In this document: in pieces, positions 7,635-14,925 of the stretch
Position numbering within the stretch: position 1 is the stretch's first letter
How the letters are laid out: each line of letters begins with the position of its first letter
IMG/VR virus record: IMGVR_UViG_3300025131_009148
Location: 1-23,671 of that record
Strand: one strand, 5' to 3'
DNA: 23,671 nt
DNA from: a virus
Notes under the pieces: generated by a model
Seen by the model: only the letters and a program-made list of their open reading frames with translations
What the model was told of the DNA's origin: nothing
Databases searched by the model: none
Made by a program: the position numbers and the translations under genes

Positions 7635-8616
7635 CTTCTTCTATTTCTCTTTTTAAGTAATAACTCAAGGCCATACTTACTTGGGGTACTATTGATTTTC
7701 CAACCTGGTCTAATTGACTAGTTTCACTTCCTTTGAAAATAAAATAATCTGGGAAACCCATTAATCGGGCATTCTCCCTTACTGTCAATACTCTAGGGAG
7801 ATAAGGATGGACAAACCTAGAACAGTGAGAAGTAACTGTACCCGCTGGTTTATCAGGGTCCAAACGTTTATTATTTTGAGTTCCATAGTAAGATTGTCCT
7901 ATTCTTAATTTTCTAAATCCGTCAACTCTTTTAGCGGTATGACGAGGTTTTTCCATATTATCTCTTTTTTCTAGATTAGATAGAGCCTCATCTACAGCCC
8001 TGTAAGAGCTTCGCCTCCCGAATGCTTCAATAAACTCAGTTCTTTTTAATTCTTCTAAATCAAACTTAGGTTCTATAATACGACTGCCCACAAAAAATAC
8101 TCTTTTCCTATGTTGAGGTACACCAAAATCGTAAGCATCTAGTAAGACAGTCTGGATTCTGTAGTGAGGAAGACTTAATATATGTCCTGACTCTTCTTTT
8201 GCTCCAATAAAACACAAAGTATTATCTTCAAACCAAAAAGTTTTTAATATATTGGGGACATTTTCTAAAATAAAACTATGGGGCTCAAAGGTTTTTACAT
8301 AAAGGAAGAATTTAGTTATATCAAATTCATCCCAATTATATTCATGTAATTTCCCCCTGTCTTTTCTTTTTGTACTTAAGTTGCTAAACTGTTTACAATC
8401 AGGGCTGCCTATTATTAAATCAATTGAACTATCTAACGGAATTTCTGTTATATTATTAATGTATTCGGCATTATTGGGAAAATTTGATTTAAAGGTTTCA
8501 GGATCAAAACATTTTCTAGGCTCGGCATTATAAAGTACATCAAAGCCGGCCCACTGGGCCCCTAATAAACCCCCTCCAATTCCTCCAAAGATTCCAGCAA
8601 CTATGGGTTTACTCAT
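7615..8616 (-). CDS. C5-cytosine DNA methyltransferase
   Basis: SAM-dependent DNA cytosine-C5 methyltransferase, 333 aa with the start at MSKPIVAGIF (the ATG overlaps the preceding stop as ATGA and follows AAGGGG). Motif I: FGGIGGGLLGAQWAG. Motif IV with the catalytic cysteine is GSPDCKQFS, a known phage-type variant of PCQ in which Asp sits between Pro and Cys. Motif VI: FILENVPN. Motif VIII: QHRKRVFFVG. Motifs IX-X: RENARLMGFPD and QLDQVGKSIVPQ. All catalytic landmarks are present. No restriction endonuclease gene is adjacent, so it is an orphan enzyme, probably protecting phage DNA or marking it for regulation. Its target is unknown. It sits directly downstream of a dCMP hydroxymethylase-like gene, which raises the question of how the two cytosine-C5 activities coexist. 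Confidence 0.9.
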   Translation of the reverse strand: MSKPIVAGIFGGIGGGLLGAQWAGFDVLYNAEPRKCFDPETFKSNFPNNAEYINNITEIPLDSSIDLIIGSPDCKQFSNLSTKRKDRGKLHEYNWDEFDITKFFLYVKTFEPHSFILENVPNILKTFWFEDNTLCFIGAKEESGHILSLPHYRIQTVLLDAYDFGVPQHRKRVFFVGSRIIEPKFDLEELKRTEFIEAFGRRSSYRAVDEALSNLEKRDNMEKPRHTAKRVDGFRKLRIGQSYYGTQNNKRLDPDKPAGTVTSHCSRFVHPYLPRVLTVRENARLMGFPDYFIFKGSETSQLDQVGKSIVPQVSMALSYYLKREIEEDARKSS

Positions 8617-9386
8617 ACTATCCCCTTTTTTAACATTTCTTTTTCTGCTTCCCAACAATGTAAAGAGCCAATCCACATATATAGATTACCCAGATTTACT
8701 TTTTCTTTTATACGTTTGGCTACCCATTGTGCTAAACGTATAGTAAGATATATATCATTTTTAAAATGCCTTCTTACATCACAACTTCTAATATGATATG
8801 TTAAATCCATTTTCCCATTTCTTACCATAAAATGATAGCCCAGAGAACAGGGAACCCTTTTCTTTCTATCAACTTGATCTTCAGGGTGCCAGACAGCAAA
8901 ATAGGCTTGTCTGGTTAATAGATCATTATCTAGTCGTTCTATTAAATGGTTTAGGTCTCCTGCTGTATATCTTACACCTGCTAACCCTCTGGGGGGCCAA
9001 TACCTTTCCATATAAGTATGGCTAAATTTTTGGAGTCTAAATCTTTTATTATCTTTTGAGTGGTCATAATAAGGCCAATTTTTATATTCCTTACCTGGGT
9101 TTCTTGGATGGCCAGCTACTCTTTCTTGAAAATGATCTTCAGACCAAGGCATATCTGCTTTAGTTTGACTAGCCAATGCTTCTTTAGATGCGGGCATTTT
9201 CATTTCTAAAAAAAGATTCCTTACCTCATACATATTATTTGTTACTTTAACCGATTGCCATTTAGGGTTATCAACTACTTCCCCTTCATTATAAAGCTTC
9301 AATACTGCTGTATTTATAACGTCATTTATATTTTGTTTAGTAAAGTTAATAGCTTCTCTCCATTCGTCAGGTTGTCTCTTTCTCAT
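8613..9386 (-). CDS. dCMP hydroxymethylase/thymidylate synthase superfamily protein (copy B)
   Basis: 257-aa member of the thymidylate synthase fold. Seen: catalytic C180 in RVPCSLGYHF; phosphate-binding R200 and D203 in RSCDV; D211 in FKNDI, matching T4 gp42 FRND rather than the LPFNI of thymidylate synthase; GSLHCW with H243, parallel to gp42 GSLHVY, but with Trp245 in place of Tyr. The dimer-arm motif is TRQ instead of SRR. The N-terminal part carries MPWSEDHFQERV and NPGKEYKNWPYY, resembling a family of phage thymidylate-synthase-like proteins. Asp at that position favours dCMP (established for T4 gp42), so a dCMP hydroxymethylase or methylase is inferred. No SD precedes the ATG; a 7-codon mini-ORF abuts it. 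Confidence 0.75.
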   Translation of the reverse strand: MRKRQPDEWREAINFTKQNINDVINTAVLKLYNEGEVVDNPKWQSVKVTNNMYEVRNLFLEMKMPASKEALASQTKADMPWSEDHFQERVAGHPRNPGKEYKNWPYYDHSKDNKRFRLQKFSHTYMERYWPPRGLAGVRYTAGDLNHLIERLDNDLLTRQAYFAVWHPEDQVDRKKRVPCSLGYHFMVRNGKMDLTYHIRSCDVRRHFKNDIYLTIRLAQWVAKRIKEKVNLGNLYMWIGSLHCWEAEKEMLKKGIV

Positions 9387-9410
9387 TTAAAGATATTTAT
9401 CAATTGCCAT
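9387..9410 (-). other. possible 7-codon leader ORF
   Basis: ATG GCA ATT GAT AAA TAT CTT TAA encodes MAIDKYL and ends exactly at the base before the start codon of the dCMP hydroxymethylase-like gene B. A GAGGG lies 9 bases before its ATG, whereas gene B itself has no ribosome site, so ribosomes could reach gene B by reinitiation. Short ORFs arise easily by chance in AT-rich sequence. Confidence 0.25.
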
Positions 9411-9425
9411 CAATTCTTGCCCTCA

Positions 9426-9836
9426 TTATTTCTTAGAACCGAATACTCGTTTCTTACCTCCAGAATATTCATAGGCGTGGCCTTCACTCTTTAATATTTC
9501 ATTTACACTAAAAGGTTCTTCTTTATTCACCGCCCCATCATAAGATTCAATAAATATTTCCCCTAGTAAACGGCCATATTTTCCTAAGCCATGACTTTGA
9601 ACAAGAAATTTGCCATCATTCTGTTCAAGTAGTTCTTTATTTCTAGCTTTGGCAGCTTTACCTTTTTTCTTTTCTTCTAAGTCTCTAGTACGAGATTCCC
9701 AAGTATCAATCCCCATATAGCGAATACGGTTTTTTACAAAGGTCTTAAAGCCCAGGTCAATTAAAGCATCAATGGTATCTCCATCAACAACCCTGAGTAA
9801 TGTAGCACCATAAAAATATTTAGTCCCTTTAGTCAT
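9426..9836 (-). CDS. thermonuclease (staphylococcal nuclease homologue)
   Basis: 136-aa SNase-fold nuclease. Calcium-binding acidic residues lie in VVDGDTID (D18, D20) and MGIDTWES (D44). Catalytic R39 and E47 are 8 residues apart as in staphylococcal nuclease (R35/E43), and the second catalytic Arg is in GKYGRLLGEI. The fold therefore looks active on DNA or RNA. There is no signal peptide, so it works in the cytoplasm of the infected cell. Possible roles are host DNA or RNA breakdown and nucleotide recycling; phage DNA might be spared if modified, which is inference. AAGGAGA precedes the ATG, and the start overlaps the MazG-like gene by 8 bases. Confidence 0.85.
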   Translation of the reverse strand: MTKGTKYFYGATLLRVVDGDTIDALIDLGFKTFVKNRIRYMGIDTWESRTRDLEEKKKGKAAKARNKELLEQNDGKFLVQSHGLGKYGRLLGEIFIESYDGAVNKEEPFSVNEILKSEGHAYEYSGGKKRVFGSKK

Positions 9837-10068
9837 CTTGTTTCTCCTTTATTAATATTAGCAATTCATTTAATTCTTTTTTAAGAGCTCTCAATCTTAT
9901 CAGCTCTGCCGCTAAATATACAATCATGTCTATTGCCTCCTCCAGGCCTTCTTCCCCCCAATCCCTTTTATCCATTAGAGTTACATCACTACCATATTTT
10001 TTTTGACCGAAATCAAGCTTATCTTCTACCAATTTAATTATTTCCTTATTAAGAGATCTATCCTCCAT
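9829..10068 (-). CDS. MazG-like nucleotide pyrophosphohydrolase
   Basis: 79-aa all-alpha protein with the phage MazG-like pattern: FGQKKYG near 21-27, then DWGEEGLEEAIDMIVYLAAEL, which supplies the clustered Glu/Asp metal ligands. Such proteins hydrolyse dNTPs or NTPs to the monophosphate. In phages with modified cytosine, a dCTP pyrophosphatase (T4 gp56, a different enzyme) supplies dCMP and keeps plain dCTP out of DNA; this protein or the dUTPase could fill that slot here, which is inference. AAGGAGA precedes the ATG. It overlaps the genes on both sides, so it belongs to the same operon as the modification genes. Very short for the family, but the acidic core is intact. Confidence 0.6.
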   Translation of the reverse strand: MEDRSLNKEIIKLVEDKLDFGQKKYGSDVTLMDKRDWGEEGLEEAIDMIVYLAAELIRLRALKKELNELLILIKEKQDD

Positions 10069-11035
10069 TTTTTATTCTCCTTGTCAATTTTTTATGCCAT
10101 TCAACATCTTCCCACATCCCTTTGAATTGAGGCCCGCAAAAGTTACTAGTACATATCGCTATGAATTGTCCTGAAGCAATTGATTTTTCAACACCATAAG
10201 CACAAATCTCTTTTACCCAACCCCAATTCAAACCAGGATAATCTTTGTAGTCGATGGGACCCCAACCCTCAGTACAAATGATATATTTATTAATTTTTCT
10301 AGACCATTCAGCTAATGCATCTATAGAAGTTGATAATCCCGATTTCCATTGTTCTTCTTTTGCTCTGTATATTTCTTCCCCTTTTTCTACTAGAATATTA
10401 TAAGAATCATTATCCCAAAACCGGTGAGAATAACCAACCTCAGTTTGCCAACCCGAAACTGATGCAATCCATATGTTCATATTTATATAATCCATTTCTG
10501 TCAATAAGCGGTTATTATAGTCATTTAAAGTAAAGCAAAATTTATAATCATAATTTTCTTTAAATTTTAATAATGTATTATTAGCCCACTCAAACTTTTC
10601 TTCTGTAGAATTACCACAAGAATATTTAGTCCATAAGTCCATAGGAAACTCATTGGTAAGGTCTACAAAAAGTATACTATCTTTGAAAGCCATTATATTA
10701 TCTAATACAGCTTCCCAGCCCGCACAAAAATCATAATTATATTGCCAGCCCCTACCCCAAGTAGATAAACCCACTTTTATATCTCGGCCCTTACATTTAG
10801 CTAGAAAGTCTAGGAGTTTGAAACTCTCTACATTTACAGGTTTAGAAGACCCCCAATCATTTGATGACCATATAGGGTCTATTACTTTAGTAGATGGAAA
10901 TATGGAAGGATAACATTCAATTCTCAAGGCATTGTATCCTCTTTCTTGAAGCTCATCTAGAGATTTATCCCAGTCATCATATTCTGGTCTTTCTAACCAA
11001 GAAAAATCCCACATAGCTATAGCATAAGGTTTCAT
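10058..11035 (-). CDS. GH-like TIM-barrel protein (cellulase-like superfamily)
   Basis: 325-aa protein resembling clan GH-A glycoside hydrolases. Strand-4 motif DLTNEF has the Asn-Glu acid/base pair (E129), and strand-7-like CTEGWG carries the candidate nucleophile Glu. Other barrel-type landmarks are LRIECYP near 37-43, LSTWGRGW near 90-97 and NMNIWIAS. There is no signal peptide, carbohydrate-binding module or membrane segment, so it is cytoplasmic unless released by lysis. Its place between MazG-like and nucleotide-modification genes is odd for a polysaccharide depolymerase. It could act on sugar-decorated DNA, on intracellular glycans, or be a virion or lysis enzyme. The start overlaps the upstream stop as ATGA; AAAGGA lies about 11 bases upstream. 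Confidence 0.6.
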   Translation of the reverse strand: MKPYAIAMWDFSWLERPEYDDWDKSLDELQERGYNALRIECYPSIFPSTKVIDPIWSSNDWGSSKPVNVESFKLLDFLAKCKGRDIKVGLSTWGRGWQYNYDFCAGWEAVLDNIMAFKDSILFVDLTNEFPMDLWTKYSCGNSTEEKFEWANNTLLKFKENYDYKFCFTLNDYNNRLLTEMDYINMNIWIASVSGWQTEVGYSHRFWDNDSYNILVEKGEEIYRAKEEQWKSGLSTSIDALAEWSRKINKYIICTEGWGPIDYKDYPGLNWGWVKEICAYGVEKSIASGQFIAICTSNFCGPQFKGMWEDVEWHKKLTRRIKNGG

Positions 11036-11427
11036 GATATTTTAGTCCTTTTTTTATATGCATAACCCGCACAATTCCTACCACAGTATTTAGTAGCTAT
11101 TGTTTTTCTAATGATTTCTTTACCGCAGTAAGCACAGTTAATTATTTCTCCCCTATATCGCCCGCTTTTAAGCCACTTCTTTTTACTTATTAATCTTTCT
11201 CTTTCAATCATAGATGTTTCTCTTTCTGCTGCTAATTTGTTTAACTCTTTTTCTTTTTTTACCTTTTCAATAAAATAATCTTTCATTTCACTAATGGGGC
11301 AGTTAGTAGGAGTCCAACCCCACCACCAGCCATTGCCAGCACGGTCAAATAATTCTTTCCTATCTTTTTGCCACTGGGGATCATATTCTGGGTGATTTCC
11401 TCCTTGATATTTCCAATCCTTACTCAT
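11032..11427 (-). CDS. hypothetical protein with C-terminal zinc ribbon
   Basis: 131 aa. The N-terminal third is rich in Trp, Gly and Pro (GNGWWWGWTPTNCP near 31-44). The middle is a Lys/Glu-rich helix, and the C-terminal end has a four-cysteine zinc site, CAYCGKEI followed about 12 residues later by YCGRNC, then a basic tail. Ribbons of this type often sit in nucleases or nucleic-acid-binding proteins, but no HNH or other catalytic motif is visible. It overlaps the methyltransferase by 8 bases and the TIM-barrel gene by 4, so it is co-translated with both. Function unknown. Confidence 0.6.
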   Translation of the reverse strand: MSKDWKYQGGNHPEYDPQWQKDRKELFDRAGNGWWWGWTPTNCPISEMKDYFIEKVKKEKELNKLAAERETSMIERERLISKKKWLKSGRYRGEIINCAYCGKEIIRKTIATKYCGRNCAGYAYKKRTKIS

Positions 11428-11983
11428 CTACTAAATATTCCCACGTATGAGCACCAGAGAAACTTAGTTTATTTTGATCAGAATTAAAAAAATCATTTAC
11501 AGCTGCCTTGACTCCAGGGAAGGAATTATAATCATCCCCTCCAATAGTACCCCCCGGCTTTACATTATTATACCATGATAATAAATCACCCATTACTGCT
11601 TCATAGGTGTGACTAGCATCAATGTATACAAAGTCTAGTGTATGTTTTTTATAAAGTTTACTGGCTTCAAATGAATCCATGATATGGACCTTATTGATAG
11701 AGCTCCAACATTTAGCCTTCTTCATATTTCGTTCAAATTGTTTATAAACAGACCCTTTATATAACTTAACTATTTTTTGTTGATAGTCGTGATCAGGGTT
11801 ACCCTGAAAGTGGTCTACTACATCAAAAGTTATTTTGTTTCCATCTTCTTTTATTAGTTCCCCCATAAACCTGGTAGAGGAACCAAGCCATGCGCCTATC
11901 TCAACAAAATGTCCTTTTGGGTATTTGCTTACCATTCGTGTATATAACTTGGGGCTATCAAACCACCCTTGAATCTCATCCAT
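11420..11983 (-). CDS. class I SAM-dependent methyltransferase
   Basis: 187-aa Rossmann-fold methyltransferase of the Methyltransf_24/TylF-like type. Motif I is FVEIGAWLGSST (SAM-binding Gly loop), the acidic strand-2 stretch is FDVVDHFQG, and DFVYIDASHTYEAV plus KPGGTIGGDDY form the strand 4-5 region with candidate metal-binding Asp residues. Known relatives methylate sugar or small-molecule hydroxyls and often sit in glycan pathways. Here it lies between a zinc-ribbon gene and a thymidylate-synthase-superfamily gene. That suggests, without proof, that it could act on a modified nucleotide or base, for example a hydroxymethyl group. It overlaps gene C by 8 bases. Confidence 0.75.
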   Translation of the reverse strand: MDEIQGWFDSPKLYTRMVSKYPKGHFVEIGAWLGSSTRFMGELIKEDGNKITFDVVDHFQGNPDHDYQQKIVKLYKGSVYKQFERNMKKAKCWSSINKVHIMDSFEASKLYKKHTLDFVYIDASHTYEAVMGDLLSWYNNVKPGGTIGGDDYNSFPGVKAAVNDFFNSDQNKLSFSGAHTWEYLVDE

Positions 11984-12740
11984 TAATTAACATCTCTAAA
12001 TCAACCCCATCTACTTCAAGGAGTTTATAAGTACGGGTTAGTACTCGCTTAATCCACTGCATTTTTATAGTTTCTAAACATTTTGGGTCACCAAATTTTT
12101 CATCAAATTTTATGAGCATTTCTTTAAAATGTTTATTCCAGGAAGTAATACCATATTTACGCATCATCATAGCTGCGGTTGGGGCTTGATGCATATTGAT
12201 AAAACAGGAGGTCATAAAGCAGGAAAACAAAATACACTTGACTCTATATTTTACAAACCCCTTTAACAGGTCATTTAGAAATACAAAATCCATATAAGTT
12301 TTTGGCCAAATCTCTGTATTTCGGAATACTATTAACCCCTCATAGGAGGTCATTGTACTTTTTTGAATAAATAAACTATCTAGACATTTAAGCCGGTCAG
12401 TTCTGTTGAAAGCAGGCTCAGAAAAAGTTATTAGACCACGAGATTGTCGTGGCTGGAGTTCCCTTATGTGAGAACATAGGAGGTCGTACTGTTTTTGTAC
12501 TTTTGGTGAAAAATAACCCTCTCTGAGCCTGTTAAGCTTATATTCTTTCTTATAGCCCGAGTACTTATAAAAATCTTTTTCCATAATGTCTTCATCAAAG
12601 TGGATTCCTTCAGTAAACCCATATACACGTCTTGAATACATTGATGGATAATAATATTCTGACTGTTGTCCCGTAGAAGTATGAACTAGTAGATTGAACC
12701 ACAGCTCGGTCAGGTTCTTGCCGGTAACCTGGACAAACAC
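11976..12740 (-). CDS. diverged thymidylate synthase / dCMP hydroxymethylase superfamily protein (copy C)
   Basis: 254 aa, starting at a GTG directly after the dUTPase stop with AGGA about 10 bases upstream. Superfamily signs: GKNLTELWFNLL at the N-terminus; the dimer-arm pattern RELQPRQSRGLITF (SRG in place of SRR); candidate catalytic C119 in RLKCLDSLFI; R140 in VFRNTEIW (Glu143 where the family has Asp); D151 exactly 11 residues after the Arg, the dCMP-type choice; and H184 in NMHQ, with no Tyr two residues later. The Cys-to-Arg spacing is 21 instead of 20. Substitutions at several active-site positions suggest a changed reaction, a changed substrate or a partner subunit. It was not obvious on first reading, so the family call is less certain than for copies A and B. 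Confidence 0.5.
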   Translation of the reverse strand: MFVQVTGKNLTELWFNLLVHTSTGQQSEYYYPSMYSRRVYGFTEGIHFDEDIMEKDFYKYSGYKKEYKLNRLREGYFSPKVQKQYDLLCSHIRELQPRQSRGLITFSEPAFNRTDRLKCLDSLFIQKSTMTSYEGLIVFRNTEIWPKTYMDFVFLNDLLKGFVKYRVKCILFSCFMTSCFINMHQAPTAAMMMRKYGITSWNKHFKEMLIKFDEKFGDPKCLETIKMQWIKRVLTRTYKLLEVDGVDLEMLING

Positions 12741-13184
12741 TTATTTAATTCCTGTAGATCCAAAGCCGCCGGTACCTCTTTCAGTCTGATCATCCCATTC
12801 ATGTTCATCAATCCAATCTATTTCTTCAGGCTGACCATTCCATATTTTCACTAATAATAATTGAGCAATCTTTTCACCCTTTTTAATAACTGCCGGCTCA
12901 TCTGAATGGTTGAATAAATGAACATGTATCTCTCCCCTATAGCCGGAATCAATAACTTCAGCCCCTTTATCTAATTTTAGTTTAGTAGCTCTACCTGATT
13001 TATTAAAAACCAATAGAGCATGATCATCATGGAAAGCAGAAGCCAGCCCCAAACCTGTTATAGCATCGCCTCGGGGAGGAACTGTTACATTTTCAATAGT
13101 ATATACATCCATTCCTGCATCAGTGCGATGGGCTCTCGTTGGTAGTTTTGCGTCAGGGTGAAGCTTTTTAAATTTCAAACTCAT
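12741..13184 (-). CDS. dut: dUTPase
   Basis: 147-aa trimeric-type dUTP pyrophosphatase, dUTP to dUMP. All five motifs are present: DAGMDVY (1), NKSGRAT (2), VIDSGYRGEI (3, with the catalytic Asp), GEKIAQLLL (4) and RGTGGFGSTG (5, the flexible C-terminal arm). Length is typical. It keeps uracil out of phage DNA, in line with the UDG domain on the polymerase, and yields dUMP. A GGAGG-type ribosome site precedes the ATG, which overlaps the oxygenase stop (ATGA). The stop is immediately followed by the GTG start of gene C. Confidence 0.93.
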   Translation of the reverse strand: MSLKFKKLHPDAKLPTRAHRTDAGMDVYTIENVTVPPRGDAITGLGLASAFHDDHALLVFNKSGRATKLKLDKGAEVIDSGYRGEIHVHLFNHSDEPAVIKKGEKIAQLLLVKIWNGQPEEIDWIDEHEWDDQTERGTGGFGSTGIK

Positions 13185-13903
13185 AGGTATCTCTCTCCTC
13201 CTTCTATAACTGTAGTTTCTAAATGAGGTCCTTTTAATCCACTACGAGGAGAAGAACTACCCCCCTCCAGGTTATCAAAACCAAGCCAAAGTTGAATACT
13301 AAATCTTTGTTGGTCAAAGGCTACATCCTCCTCACTCCTTAGAGTTTTAACAGCGTGTGGAATATAAGAGGGGAAAAGATACATTACATTGTCTTTAGGC
13401 GGTTCTACATGTATTCCCCCATCCATAAAAAGAGCCTCTCCTCCCTCTAAGGGACTGGGCTGTTGTAAAACAACACTAGCTGTAAAAATATTATTGCACC
13501 AGGTTTTTCCATTGAGGAGGGTTACATGGTCTTGGTGCCAATTGTAGTAGCCCGCGCGATTATAGCAAATAGCATGTACTGACCATAACCATTCAAATTT
13601 TGGTAAAAAATGAAAGACAGACTTTGGTTGCTGTTCTTCTATCCATGACATTAGTCCCTGGTGTAATACCCAATCGGGAAGTTTATTTATGTTAGGGGCT
13701 TCTTTGTCCCACCAATCCTTCCCTCCACATAAATGCGTGTGATTTTCAGCCTCATTTTGACCTTGAACGTTTGACTTTCTCCACTGAGGTATACCAAAAT
13801 TGTCTTTGTTTGCCCATAAATCCTCCCAAATTAAATCTTTGGTAAATTGAGGTAGAAAATTATTACATCTTATAATATTCGGGGTAACAAAATCATAGAT
13901 CAT
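13181..13903 (-). CDS. 2-oxoglutarate/Fe(II) oxygenase (P4H-like)
   Basis: 240-aa double-stranded beta-helix dioxygenase. Counting from MIYDFV, the iron ligands are H123 and D125 in NWHQD and H183 in SYIPHAV; the 2OG-binding Arg is R200 in QQRFSIQLWL. GGEALF and NVMYLFPS strands complete the prolyl-4-hydroxylase-like core. The frame extends six codons upstream, but I choose the internal ATG because it overlaps the kinase stop as ATGA, the pattern used throughout the operon, with GGAGG 11 bases before it. The substrate is unknown: protein, nucleotide or DNA base are all possible. Placement between dNMP kinase and dUTPase genes makes a nucleic-acid or nucleotide role attractive but unproven. 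Confidence 0.75.
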   Translation of the reverse strand: MIYDFVTPNIIRCNNFLPQFTKDLIWEDLWANKDNFGIPQWRKSNVQGQNEAENHTHLCGGKDWWDKEAPNINKLPDWVLHQGLMSWIEEQQPKSVFHFLPKFEWLWSVHAICYNRAGYYNWHQDHVTLLNGKTWCNNIFTASVVLQQPSPLEGGEALFMDGGIHVEPPKDNVMYLFPSYIPHAVKTLRSEEDVAFDQQRFSIQLWLGFDNLEGGSSSPRSGLKGPHLETTVIEGGERYL

Positions 13904-14472
13904 TCTTCGTCTGGCCTCCATGCCCCATAACGAGGTTCTTCTGAGTTAAAAATAGAATCAATTAATTCACTGGGGGTGGTCTCCTCAGCCTTATATCTAA
14001 AAACATTTTTGATTGAGGTTTTTCTCATAAAAGTGTCATACCCTCTCATTATATCATCTAAGTCTGATTCTTCTATATAATCTTCCCCTCGAGAATCCAT
14101 TCGCTCTAGAATGATCTCTTTTGGAGTCTGTACATAGACTAAAGCGTGTTCCATACTATTGATAGAAGTCTCAAGAGTATGAAAACTGTTACCCGACCAA
14201 GGATCATACCCCCTCATCGTTTCAGCATAAGCCAACTCGGAAGGATAAAACCTATCAAATATTGCATTACAGCCCCTTGGTTCAAGCTCATGAAGATAGG
14301 CCTTTAACATAGCTTCATATGCTATTTGTAATCTAGTTCGTTCTGTAACATCTTTATTTTTAGGTTTACTACCTTGTTTCAGGTATACCATAGGTTGTGG
14401 GCCTTTTTTTAATAGGCGATCTGCCAGCCAGCCCTTGCCCGAGCAGTCAATTCCTTCAAGAATTATCAACAT
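13900..14472 (-). CDS. deoxynucleoside monophosphate (dTMP-type) kinase
   Basis: 190-aa kinase of the thymidylate-kinase fold. The P-loop GIDCSGKG is at residues 7-14, the DR motif is in DRFYPSELAYA, and a LID-like segment contains SRGEDYIEESDLDD. It would convert dTMP or another dNMP to the diphosphate. In T4, phage dNMP kinase gp1 also phosphorylates hydroxymethyl-dCMP. Given three dCMP-hydroxymethylase-like proteins in this window, a similar relaxed or shifted specificity is plausible. No SD site is visible; the start overlaps the preceding gene by 17 bases, so translation is probably coupled. Confidence 0.8.
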   Translation of the reverse strand: MLIILEGIDCSGKGWLADRLLKKGPQPMVYLKQGSKPKNKDVTERTRLQIAYEAMLKAYLHELEPRGCNAIFDRFYPSELAYAETMRGYDPWSGNSFHTLETSINSMEHALVYVQTPKEIILERMDSRGEDYIEESDLDDIMRGYDTFMRKTSIKNVFRYKAEETTPSELIDSIFNSEEPRYGAWRPDEE

Positions 14473-14917
14473 ATTTTAAAATCCCATCAGCTGTTTTATC
14501 TAAGTTATTTGAGGCTTTTAATTCCCTCATAGTTCTAGAAACCCTAGTTTTATGGGTTTTACCTAGTAAGTGCCACCCATACTCTTCATCTAACATTTGT
14601 CTTATTTCATGCTCTTGATATTTCCCCTCCTTTACAAGAATTATGATACGGTCTTTTTTAGATTCTCTCTTAGCAGTGTGAGAGGGGTTTCTTTTCTTTT
14701 TTTCTTCTTCTTCTAATTTAATTTCTGCTGTCTTAGCTTCAATAGTAGCAAGAGCCATTTGATAGGCATTGAATATTTCCACAACCATTTCTTCTCTAGA
14801 AACGTCTGGGTCAATATCAATATCCAGCTCCTCCTTTATTATTTTTACTATTTCAGCAGAATTTAAAGAGGGGGAATCAACAATATTCCTTATATCCTCT
14901 TTAGATAGATTCTCCAT
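14456..14917 (-). CDS. hypothetical protein, probable HTH-like C-terminus
   Basis: 153 aa, not recognised. The N-terminal part (about 1-50) is an acidic helical domain (SLNSAEIVKIIKEELDIDID), the middle is a charged helix with a Glu/Lys run (EEEEKKKRN), and the C-terminal half (about 80-153) has a helix-turn-helix-like layout (KDRIIILVKEGKYQEHEIRQ, then HKTRVSRTMRELK). That layout fits a DNA-binding regulator, but no specific family is evident. AGGAGG precedes the ATG. It overlaps the kinase gene by 17 bases. Confidence 0.6.
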   Translation of the reverse strand: MENLSKEDIRNIVDSPSLNSAEIVKIIKEELDIDIDPDVSREEMVVEIFNAYQMALATIEAKTAEIKLEEEEKKKRNPSHTAKRESKKDRIIILVKEGKYQEHEIRQMLDEEYGWHLLGKTHKTRVSRTMRELKASNNLDKTADGILKYVDNS

Positions 14918-14925
14918 ACAACCTC

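Noticed and set aside
7615-8676. GSPDCKQFS read as a broken methyltransferase motif IV
   Set aside because: The PDC form is a recurring phage variant and all other motifs are intact.
8613-9386. Calling gene B (and A) simply thymidylate synthase
   Set aside because: The substrate-selecting position holds Asp, as in T4 dCMP hydroxymethylase, not the Asn of thymidylate synthase.
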